Below, piece after piece: positions 7,804-14,110 of a stretch of DNA of 18,023 nucleotides. Under the pieces are notes generated by a model that was not told the DNA's origin, did no database searches, and saw only the letters and a program-made list of their open reading frames with translations. The translations under genes and the position numbers were made by a program. Position 1 is the stretch's first letter. Every line of letters begins with the position of its first letter. The stretch is taken from NCBI GenBank assembly GCA_003525525.1, contig DQED01000239.1, forward strand, positions 1 through 18,023, given 5' to 3'. This DNA comes from Desulfovibrio sp. (GTDB lineage: Bacteria > Desulfobacterota > Desulfovibrionia > Desulfovibrionales > Desulfovibrionaceae).

Positions 7804-8295
7804 ATGATGCAATCTGGCGGACATAAAGGCGCAGCGGGTTTCAGCGCCCTTGAGGGGGTGGCGGTCCTGCTGTTGGTCGGCATTCTTGCCGTTGCTGCGG
7901 TCGTGAAATACGGCAAGACCGGCTCGCGCGCCATTGCCGAGGCTGACGGCCTGCGTTCGGTTCTGCGCTACGCCCAGTCCCGGGCCATGGCCGACGTCTA
8001 CACCTGGGGTGTTTCGTTCAACGCTTCGGGCTATGCGCTTTTTTCCAACAATCCCAGCCAGTCGGGCCATGCCATTCCCGGGCAGGGCAGCAACACGCAC
8101 ACGCTGGCGTCCGGCGTGAGCCTAAGCGGCACATCGCCCATCATTTTCGATTGGCGCGGCCAGCCGGTCAAAACCACGATCACGACACCCGGCGGTTGGG
8201 CCGCTCCCCAAACCGCTTACCAGTACATCACGGTTTCGGAGTCCGGCGGTTCCGCCAACGTCACCATCACGCCCTACACGGGGTTCGTCCCATGA
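7804..8295 (+). CDS. GspH/FimT/MshC-like minor pilin
   Basis: Pseudopilin of 163 aa. The prepilin site is AAG before F13, in GFSALEGVAVLLLVGILAV; Glu17 is the +5 residue. The helix is followed by AEADGLRSVLRYAQSRAMAD, a segment typical of GspH/FimT proteins, which sit near the pilus tip. The body is Gly/Ser/Thr-rich and predicted to be beta-strand. Two adjacent ATGs (7804, 7807) are possible; GGTGGA lies just upstream. Its stop overlaps the next start as ATGA, so it is translationally coupled to the PilV-like gene. It occupies the mshC position. Confidence 0.87.
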   Translation: MMQSGGHKGAAGFSALEGVAVLLLVGILAVAAVVKYGKTGSRAIAEADGLRSVLRYAQSRAMADVYTWGVSFNASGYALFSNNPSQSGHAIPGQGSNTHTLASGVSLSGTSPIIFDWRGQPVKTTITTPGGWAAPQTAYQYITVSESGGSANVTITPYTGFVP

Positions 8296-8744
8296 CGCGC
8301 CGACACGCCGCGCAAGGTTTCACGCTGCTTGAAGTGATCATGACTTTCGTCATTTTCGCGATTGTCTGTCTTGTCGCGGTGACGACGTTCAACCGCGGCA
8401 TGACGCGGACGGACATTCCGGTCAAACAGTTGCAGACGGACGCCAGTTTGCAGCTCGTTCTGGAAAACATGATCGCGGATAAGACGAAGACCTATCCGAC
8501 GAACCTTGTCGGGTTCAATGCAGCTCTGGGTGCGACGGATACCGTCGCATCAAAATATGGAACAGGCGGCGGCGGGAATTATATCATATCGCAAAAAGAG
8601 TTTGTCTGCCCGATAAGTGGAAATTTTGTCGCCACTTCGGGGACGAATCAATTTTTGTTGGTGACGATCAAGCCGAGCAGTACTTCCGGCGTCAGCTTGA
8701 CGTATTTGTTCAATTCGTCGAATAATTCTTGCAGCGGGCATTGA
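8292..8744 (+). CDS. PilV/GspI/MshD-like minor pilin
   Basis: Pseudopilin of 150 aa with a 9-residue leader (MTRRHAAQG) cut before FTLLEVIMTF; Glu at +5 is present. The following helix contains FNRGMTR, typical of PilV/GspI-type subunits. The C-terminal half is Ser/Thr/Asn-rich with two cysteines (FVCPISG and NNSCSGH). The ATG at 8292 overlaps the previous stop by four bases (ATGA), which fixes the start. Codon usage drifts to AT-rich from about 8500 on. It occupies the mshD position. Confidence 0.87.
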   Translation: MTRRHAAQGFTLLEVIMTFVIFAIVCLVAVTTFNRGMTRTDIPVKQLQTDASLQLVLENMIADKTKTYPTNLVGFNAALGATDTVASKYGTGGGGNYIISQKEFVCPISGNFVATSGTNQFLLVTIKPSSTSGVSLTYLFNSSNNSCSGH

Positions 8745-8745
8745 A

Positions 8746-9279
8746 ATGCGGCGATATAGAGCAGTATTACGCAAAGTGAGTGCGGGATTTACACTTCTCG
8801 AAGTTATTCTCGTTTGCGTATTGCTTGGTATTCTTGTTCTTTTCAGTACGCGTATGTTCTCGAATGTGATTCGCGGCTATGTCCTTGCGCGCAATTCCGA
8901 TGCCGCGGTGCAGAAAGCGCAGAATGCCATGCAGCGCATGACGCTCGATTTCACCTACTTGAAGCCCAATGAGGCTACAGGGACGGATCATTCTTTGACC
9001 TATAACATGACATTGGCGAATACGTCGCAAGTGACAATTCAGCAGTTAGGGAATCAGATTACGTATAGTACTGATGGCGGTACATATATTTTGACGGATG
9101 GGGTTTTGCCTGGATCTTTGACATTTAACTACTATGCTGCGTACGATGCTGTAGGCGGTAGTTCTATCAGCGGCTCGACTCAAATTGTTGGGTTTAATTA
9201 TGTAATGGTTGGAGATGATTCAAGCCAAGGGTTGTCGCAAAATTATACGACACGTGTGGTAGTGAACAAGGTGAAATAG
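8746..9279 (+). CDS. PilW/GspJ/MshO-like minor pilin
   Basis: Pseudopilin of 177 aa, starting one base after the previous stop. The leader is 14 residues ending SAG, followed by FTLLEVILVCVLLGILVLF with Glu at +5. The segment after the helix, AAVQKAQNAMQRMTLDF, is characteristic of PilW/GspJ subunits. The rest is beta-rich, with Tyr, Thr and Asn prominent, ending TTRVVVNKVK. Start ATG 8746 is fixed by leader length and by the tight coupling. The coding sequence is AT-rich compared with the assembly genes. It occupies the mshO position. Confidence 0.87.
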   Translation: MRRYRAVLRKVSAGFTLLEVILVCVLLGILVLFSTRMFSNVIRGYVLARNSDAAVQKAQNAMQRMTLDFTYLKPNEATGTDHSLTYNMTLANTSQVTIQQLGNQITYSTDGGTYILTDGVLPGSLTFNYYAAYDAVGGSSISGSTQIVGFNYVMVGDDSSQGLSQNYTTRVVVNKVK

Positions 9280-9287
9280 GTGTTGGT

Positions 9288-10913
9288 ATGAATGCCGTGT
9301 ATTGCCGTCGAGTGATAGAAGCGCTATGGCTCGCTTTTTCGAGAAAGGCAAGCGGTTCAACTTTGCTATGGGCAATCGGAACTTTGGTGCTATTGAGTGT
9401 TCTCGGTGCAACCGTGGCACTTATGAGCCCGACTGCTTTGCAGTCAAAGTTAGAGCAGGAAGCTGGAATGCGTGCATACTATAATGCAAATGCCGGTTTA
9501 AATTATATTTTGGGCATGCAGCAAGCATCTCAGTTGAACGGTATGAATTTTGCCGCATTTGTTAATTCTTTAGGCGATACTGGTGATGTCGCATACAATT
9601 TGGACCAAAGTGATTTTTTTTCGTATAGACTAGGAAATATTAAATATAATGGTTCCAACGGCTCTTACCAAATTGCCAAGTTGGTGGGGTCTGTAAAAAA
9701 CCCTGCTGGAGATGCGCCGTATGGCTATATTCTTTATGGAGGTGGAAAGGGAAATAGTTTAGTTCAAAATTATACAACAAATGGAGGGCAGCAGAATAGC
9801 CCTGCTTGGTCAAAAAATGTGTTGAGCAATTACGGTGGAGAGCTGAAAGTTAGTCAAAATGCAATAATAAATAATGATACTAGTATCTATGGGAAAACTG
9901 GAGTGACGCTGGACCAAGGGGTAACATTTAATGACGATATTGATATCGTCGGAGACGGAAATGTCAAAATAAGCCAGAATGCTAATTTTAAAGGGTTGAA
10001 TAATACAATTTGTGCGGATGGTAATTTGACATTTGATCAGGGCGTTGTCTATGCTGGAAGGATTACAGCGACGAATGATATAAAATTTTCACAGAACAAC
10101 AGAATTACTGGGACTGTATATGCAGTAACTGGAGGGATTACTTGCGATCAGGGCGTTTATGTTAAAGGAGAACTGAATTCAAAAAATGATATAAAGTTTT
10201 CTCAAAACACTACAATTATTGGAGATGTCTATACGTTTGGAAATGTTAGCTGTGATCAGGGTGTGACGATTAGCGGGACTATTTATAAAACTTCAACAAA
10301 AACTGTCTCAGGATGCTCTGCAAAAACTGATTTACTACCGGCTGGCTACGTCATTAAAAATCAATGTGATTATAGTGTCACTACTCCGACGTTGACTAAG
10401 AATTTACCAGCAACGCCACCTGGTTCTTCTCCTGCAGTATCGCCCCTGCCTCCTGGTAATTATGGCCCGATAAAGTACGATCAAAATACCTCGCTAGTGA
10501 AGTTGTCGCAGGGGAATTATTATATTAATAGTTTGCAATTCGATCAAGGGTGTTCAATTTGTCTTGATTTATCTAGCGGCGGGAATATCAATATCTATAT
10601 ATCAGACAGTATAAAGCTGTCTCAGAATTTTGCTGTTTATATTATTGTCCCAGGGGGGAGCAGCTGTGTCCCAATGCTTGACAAGACTGTTGATGCAAAG
10701 TTGTCTGCGAAAGTATATCTTGAAACAAACAATTCGTTTACACTTGACCAGGGAGGGCAATGGTTTGGCAGCATTTTGGCAAACAAGGACATAAAGTTTT
10801 CGCAAAACGCTCGGTTGATAGGTTCCTACGCTTCAATAAACGGACCGGTAAACGTCGACCAGGGCTTTGTTGTTACTTATATTCAATCAGGGTATTCCGG
10901 TAGTCCTAACTGA
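9288..10913 (+). CDS. PilX/MshP-type anchored protein with alternating SQN/DQG beta-solenoid
   Basis: 541 aa, several times longer than ordinary MshP/PilX subunits. The N-terminus has a short basic leader, then GSTLLWAIGTLVLLSVLGAT, a PilX_N-like hydrophobic helix without the +5 Glu, and AYYNANAGLNYI. After a linker of about 130 residues, positions 189-526 carry 15 short motifs of hydrophobic-(S/D)-Q-(N/G) that alternate between a Ser and an Asp type, mostly 18-21 residues apart. This is the spacing of a right-handed beta-helix coil. A Pro/Ser-rich break lies at about 365-395. Cysteines are few. The gene is markedly AT-rich. It starts 8 bases after the PilW-like gene and is followed by a lectin gene sharing its anchor. 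The likely role is a pilus-tip or surface stalk; the solenoid reading is inferred from periodicity. I do not recognise a named domain with certainty. Confidence 0.8.
   Translation: MNAVYCRRVIEALWLAFSRKASGSTLLWAIGTLVLLSVLGATVALMSPTALQSKLEQEAGMRAYYNANAGLNYILGMQQASQLNGMNFAAFVNSLGDTGDVAYNLDQSDFFSYRLGNIKYNGSNGSYQIAKLVGSVKNPAGDAPYGYILYGGGKGNSLVQNYTTNGGQQNSPAWSKNVLSNYGGELKVSQNAIINNDTSIYGKTGVTLDQGVTFNDDIDIVGDGNVKISQNANFKGLNNTICADGNLTFDQGVVYAGRITATNDIKFSQNNRITGTVYAVTGGITCDQGVYVKGELNSKNDIKFSQNTTIIGDVYTFGNVSCDQGVTISGTIYKTSTKTVSGCSAKTDLLPAGYVIKNQCDYSVTTPTLTKNLPATPPGSSPAVSPLPPGNYGPIKYDQNTSLVKLSQGNYYINSLQFDQGCSICLDLSSGGNINIYISDSIKLSQNFAVYIIVPGGSSCVPMLDKTVDAKLSAKVYLETNNSFTLDQGGQWFGSILANKDIKFSQNARLIGSYASINGPVNVDQGFVVTYIQSGYSGSPN
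9852..10865 (+). repeat. Coding repeats: 15 alternating SQN/DQG motifs
   Basis: Motif residues are S189, D209, S229, D250, S268, D287, S305, D323, then D398 (DQN), S407 (SQG), D419, S445, D487, S505 and D524. Spacing is 20, 20, 21, 18, 19, 18 and 18 in the first block. The Ser motif is often preceded by DIKFSQN, encoded three times by nearly identical DNA (GATATAAAATTTTC, GATATAAAGTTTTC, GACATAAAGTTTTC). The units are degenerate rather than exact copies. Confidence 0.85.
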
Positions 10914-10918
10914 TCTCG

Positions 10919-10953
10919 TTGTGTTTGTTTGTATAGGTTAATAGAATATTAAC
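10919..10953 (+). promoter_or_regulatory. Candidate sigma-70-type promoter with a small inverted repeat before the lectin gene
   Basis: TTGTGT (10919-10924) and TAGAAT (10942-10947) are 17 bases apart, a fair -10 with a poor -35. The -10 lies inside an exact inverted repeat GTTAATA-GAA-TATTAAC (10937-10953). The gap 10914-11057 is AT-rich at its start and otherwise shows no gene. This is the only sizeable break inside the minor-pilin group, so the lectin gene may have separate control. Confidence 0.3.
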
Positions 10954-11057
10954 AATGCGGTTGATTCAAAGGTGAAATCAGATATTAAAGAAGAACGGCG
11001 TTCCTCGTGTTGCTGCACCCGCCGTAAGCTTAATCCCGCTTCCGGCGAGTGGCTGTC

Positions 11058-12437
11058 ATGCATTCTGCCCGAGACGCTGTATGGAAAATTTTCTCCTCCT
11101 CCTGCGACGCCTCAGCCGCCGGCTCTTCACTGCTCTACGCCATCCTCGCACTGACCACCCTCTCCGCAATCGCCGCCGCCATGGCGACCCTCACCTCTAC
11201 AACCAGCCAGACCTCCGTCACCAGCGCTGACGCACTCCGCGCCCGCTACCTCGCCCTCTCCGGGCTCAACCTCTGGAAACCGGACAGTGTCGGCTCCTTC
11301 TTCATAGGCGCGGACGCAATACTGCTTTCCCAGTCCGGTCCCGACGCAATGGGCGCGTTCGCCGTCACCAGCACAGGCGTCGTGCGCCCCGGAACCGCCG
11401 GCGAAACACGCAGCACCATCACCGCGACACGCGGCGGCTCCGGCGTCGCCATCACCTTCAAAGACGACATCGACCACTTCAAGACCCCCGTCGTCGGCCA
11501 GACCGGAAACAGCGCCGGCGCAGGCCAGGTCTACGGCACAAACGCCGACGCCACAGCTCCCGCAACGCTCTCCGCCAGCGCATGGGCCAGCCTGTGGACG
11601 CAAAACGTGTCCCGCTACGCCGGCGGGTGGGTGCGCCTGGGCTGCGGCGAATCCAAAACCACGGGCGCGGTCTGGTACACGGGCACGAAAGGCTTTTGCA
11701 ACGCGGGCATTTGCGCGCTCGGTACCGGGCTGCGCGCCTATTTCCGTTTCGCGTTTTCCGGCTACGACGACGACGCGCAATCCAAAGCCTACGGCGACGG
11801 CTTCACCTTCACCATCGCCACGGCCGCAAACGATCCCGCAACCGCCGCCGGAGGCCCGGCCTCGGGCGGTAGGGGCGAATACCTGGGCTACGCCGGCCCC
11901 GGGCCGAGCGGCAAAGGCATCGTTCCCCCGAAAATGGCCGTGGAAATCGACACGTACCCCAATCGCGGACGCGGCGTCCCCGAAAGCGCCAACTCCCGCC
12001 GCGACGGCAGCAACGCCAACCACGTCGCCGTCATCTATTGGGGCGACCCGGCAAACGCCTATGACGACAACGCCCACGGCTACGGCTCCACGCCGCAAAA
12101 CCCCTTGCCGTCAGCGGCCGGCTATGCGGAAAAGGCCGTGGCCCACGGCCAGCCGCAATGGCTCGAGGACGGCGAAGACCACGGGCTGCGCCTGGAACTG
12201 CATCGAGGGGGAAACGTCTACACTCTCAAAGTGTGGATCGATCCGGCAGGAAACGGGAAAAACGACGTGAGCATGGACTACGTCGCCGAGACGCCCTTGG
12301 TCGTCTCCACCGTGTCGCTCACGGCGACGGACCACGCCGGGCTCGCCGCCGTGCGTTTCGGCTTCACCGAAGCCGCCAGCGAAGGGATAAGCCAGGATGT
12401 GGCCATACACGATTTCGCGCTGCGCTTCCGGGAGTAG
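11058..12437 (+). CDS. PilX-anchored L-type lectin domain protein, MshQ-position pilus adhesin candidate
   Basis: 459 aa. The N-terminal 60 residues repeat the layout of the preceding protein: DAVWKIFSS, GSSLLYAILALTTLSAIAAA, then a GLN-W motif. After about 110 residues a concanavalin A-like (L-type) lectin domain occupies roughly 170-459. GDGFTFTI holds the sugar-binding-type Asp (D247), and LGYAG follows. AVEIDTYPN supplies E296, D298, Y300 and N302, with D316 and H322 (NHVAVIYWGD) completing a set that parallels the Mn/Ca ligands E8, D10, Y12, N14, D19 and H24 of concanavalin A. The C-terminal strands (LRLELHRGG, VAIHDFALRF) fit the jelly roll. The start is ATG 11058; GTG 11049 is possible and neither has a strong ribosome site. 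Composition returns to GC-rich here. The lectin fold is well supported; sugar binding and display on the pilus are inferred. Confidence 0.82.
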   Translation: MHSARDAVWKIFSSSCDASAAGSSLLYAILALTTLSAIAAAMATLTSTTSQTSVTSADALRARYLALSGLNLWKPDSVGSFFIGADAILLSQSGPDAMGAFAVTSTGVVRPGTAGETRSTITATRGGSGVAITFKDDIDHFKTPVVGQTGNSAGAGQVYGTNADATAPATLSASAWASLWTQNVSRYAGGWVRLGCGESKTTGAVWYTGTKGFCNAGICALGTGLRAYFRFAFSGYDDDAQSKAYGDGFTFTIATAANDPATAAGGPASGGRGEYLGYAGPGPSGKGIVPPKMAVEIDTYPNRGRGVPESANSRRDGSNANHVAVIYWGDPANAYDDNAHGYGSTPQNPLPSAAGYAEKAVAHGQPQWLEDGEDHGLRLELHRGGNVYTLKVWIDPAGNGKNDVSMDYVAETPLVVSTVSLTATDHAGLAAVRFGFTEAASEGISQDVAIHDFALRFRE

Positions 12438-12480
12438 CGGCGCGGTTGCAAATTCCGCGCACGCGAAGCACACTGGCTCC

Positions 12481-13032
12481 ATGCGCCGCCTGATTCCCTG
12501 CCTCCTGCTCGCCGCAACGCTCGCCGCGCCGCCCGCGCAGGCGGACACCATCTACCAGTTCCGCGACGCCAAGGGGCGCATTTACTTAAGCAACAGGAAG
12601 CTCGACGACAACTACCAGCCCTTCGATTACATGCGCCTGCCCGCCGGCACGGACGCGAACAAGGTCGTGCCGTTCATCCGTTACTACTGCCGCCGCCACG
12701 GCATGGACCCCAACCTCGTGCGGGCCATGGTCGAAGTGGAATCCGGCTTCGAAACCAAAGCCGTCTCGCCCAAGGGCGCGGCCGGACTCATGCAGATCAT
12801 GCCCGGCACGGGAAAGGACCTGGGGCTCGCGGACGCCTTCGACGGCGCGACCAACCTCGAAGCCGGCATACGCTACATGCGCGCGCTGCTCGACGCCTAC
12901 GGCGACGTGCGCCTCGCCCTGGCCGCCTACAACGCCGGCCCCGGCCGCGTGCCCAAACGCGGCCCCATCCCCGATATCCCCGAAACCCGCGACTATGTGG
13001 CCAAAGTTCTGGCCCGCGCCGGAATCCGTTGA
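12481..13032 (+). CDS. Secreted lytic transglycosylase (DUF4124 + SLT domain)
   Basis: Periplasmic enzyme cleaving the MurNAc-GlcNAc bond of peptidoglycan with 1,6-anhydro product formation (183 aa). The signal peptide ends PPAQA (cleavage near residue 23). DTIYQFRDAKGRIYLSN is a DUF4124-type segment. The SLT domain (about 65-183) has the catalytic glutamate E87 in EVESGF, then GLMQIMP and AYNAGPGRVP, the three signature motifs of Slt/MltC-type enzymes. ATG 12481 was chosen because it begins the signal peptide; an in-frame ATG at 12397 would lie inside the lectin gene and hide it. No good ribosome site is seen. It begins 43 bases after the lectin gene, so it could serve to open the wall for the pilus, but it may simply start the next envelope group. 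Confidence 0.92.
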   Translation: MRRLIPCLLLAATLAAPPAQADTIYQFRDAKGRIYLSNRKLDDNYQPFDYMRLPAGTDANKVVPFIRYYCRRHGMDPNLVRAMVEVESGFETKAVSPKGAAGLMQIMPGTGKDLGLADAFDGATNLEAGIRYMRALLDAYGDVRLALAAYNAGPGRVPKRGPIPDIPETRDYVAKVLARAGIR

Positions 13033-13153
13033 CGCCGCCCCCTCCTTGACCTCGCGCCCGGTTTGGGCGAGCAAGGCGAATTCGGGAGCGGATGGGGTCC
13101 GCGTTCCCGTCAACGCGGCCGCGACTTGCGGCCACCCAAGGAGGACGGCTCAT

Positions 13154-13495
13154 ATGAGTACCGATTGGAAGGGACTGCTTGGCGACGCCATGCAGGATTT
13201 CGGCGCGCTGGCCAAAGGCAATCCCAAAATCATGGAAGCCATACACACGCTCGACAAGGCCGGCGCGGTCCATGGCGCGCTCGACGCCAAGACGCGGGAA
13301 CTGATCGCCCTGGCCGTGGCCGCGACCACGCGCTGCGACACCTGCATCGCCGTGCACGCCAAGGGCGCGCTCGAAGCCGGCGCAACGCGCGAGGAACTGC
13401 TCGAAGCCCTGGGCGTGGCCGTCGCCCTCAACGCCGGCGCGGCCTTCGTCTATTCCTCGCACGTCCTGAGCGCCTTCGACGCCATGGGCAAATAA
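13154..13495 (+). CDS. AhpD-like carboxymuconolactone decarboxylase family protein
   Basis: Small all-helical cytoplasmic protein (113 aa) of the AhpD/CMD family. The motif C61-D-T-C64-IAVH68 is the redox CxxC-xxx-H seen in alkylhydroperoxidase-like members, preceded by the usual LIALAVAATTRC and followed by AGATREELLEALGVAV. It may act as a peroxidase partner or redox protein in an anaerobe meeting oxygen; the true substrate cannot be read. AAGGAGG (13138-13144) sits 9 bases before ATG 13154 and fixes the start. A small hairpin (GGCCGC 13117-13122 with GCGGCC 13128-13133) lies just upstream of the ribosome site. A GC-rich hairpin follows the gene, so it may be a single-gene unit. Confidence 0.9.
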   Translation: MSTDWKGLLGDAMQDFGALAKGNPKIMEAIHTLDKAGAVHGALDAKTRELIALAVAATTRCDTCIAVHAKGALEAGATREELLEALGVAVALNAGAAFVYSSHVLSAFDAMGK

Positions 13496-13505
13496 CGTCC
13501 CTCCC

Positions 13506-13530
13506 GCGGCGGGGCCAAACGCCCCGCCGC
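13506..13530 (+). terminator. Strong GC-rich hairpin after the AhpD-like gene
   Basis: GCGGCGGGGC (13506-13515) and GCCCCGCCGC (13521-13530) form a perfect 10-bp stem with a CAAAC loop, 10 bases after the stop. No T-run follows (CATGGACAAAA), so it is a terminator-like or mRNA-stabilising stem rather than a classical terminator. Confidence 0.6.
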
Positions 13531-13610
13531 CATGGACAAAACCGGCGGAACATGATTGTGTCGCCCCCTGCCCGGGGCTTGCGCCGGGCGTGAGAACCCG
13601 GAGGCGAAAA

Positions 13611-14087
13611 ATGGCGCTCAAAACGGCGTCGGCACTGCTGGTCATGACCCTTCTGCTCGGCGGCTGCGGCATGTTCGCCGCCAAGCCCCAAACGTCCCGG
13701 AGTGCGCCCGCGGCCATGCCCCTGACCGCGGACAACGTGGCCCACGTCCGAGACGCCGTGACCAAGGCCAAAGCCTCCCAGGCCAAACCGCTGGCCCCGG
13801 AAGAATACCAGGCCTACGCCCGGCGCGTGTACGTCGCCTCCTGGAGCGGCGAGCATTCCGCCGCCGCCACCACCGACGCCGCGCTGGCCCTGGCCAAGGC
13901 CGGCAACGATCCGGCCCGGCAATACCTCACGATCATGGTCTACGACATCCAGCTCCTCTCGGCCATGGAAGCCGCCAGCCTTTCCCCGGAAGACTGGCGC
14001 GCCGTCTACGTCGGCTCGGGCATCATGAGCGACGCCGCCTTCACCGGCTACATGACCATGAGTCGCGCCGGCAAGGTCGTGCCCTGA
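13611..14087 (+). CDS. Small putative lipoprotein of unknown function
   Basis: 158 aa with a lipoprotein signal: ALKTASALLVMTLLLGGC, lipobox L16-G17-G18-C19, so the mature protein would be lipid-anchored at Cys19. The +2 residue is Gly, compatible with outer-membrane sorting. The mature part is Ala-rich and mostly helical (AEEYQAYARRVYVASW-like region around 65-80, then DPARQYLTIMVYDIQLLSAM). No domain is recognised. GGAGG (13600-13604) is 6 bases before ATG 13611, which is preferred over the in-frame ATG at 13590. The next gene starts 23 bases after the stop, so the two are probably co-transcribed. Confidence 0.85.
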   Translation: MALKTASALLVMTLLLGGCGMFAAKPQTSRSAPAAMPLTADNVAHVRDAVTKAKASQAKPLAPEEYQAYARRVYVASWSGEHSAAATTDAALALAKAGNDPARQYLTIMVYDIQLLSAMEAASLSPEDWRAVYVGSGIMSDAAFTGYMTMSRAGKVVP

Positions 14088-14110
14088 CCGACCGCACAGG
14101 CCTCCGCCAC

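Noticed and set aside
5728..8100. 790-codon open frame on the - strand
   Set aside because: It is antisense to the GT-C-like gene and the GspH-like gene, has a low-complexity Arg/His/Gln-rich translation, and lacks domain or ribosome-site support.
9852..10865. CRISPR-like array suggested by regularly spaced repeats
   Set aside because: The repeat units are degenerate codons inside one long open frame, spaced by about 54-63 bases, with no exact direct repeat or unrelated spacers.
8500..10970. AT-rich stretch as an insertion sequence or prophage fragment
   Set aside because: It contains minor pilin genes in operon order, with no transposase, integrase, terminal repeats or target duplications visible.
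10972..11154. Small 60-codon + strand frame starting in the gap before the lectin gene
   Set aside because: It begins at GTG without a ribosome site, overlaps the lectin N-terminus in another frame, and shows no signal or domain. A frameshifted lectin start was considered, but that frame has stops upstream of 11049.
11127..12098. 323-codon - strand frame rich in Gly, Val and Ala
   Set aside because: It mirrors the lectin gene codons and has the composition expected of a GC-rich antisense frame; the lectin motifs on the + strand settle the matter.
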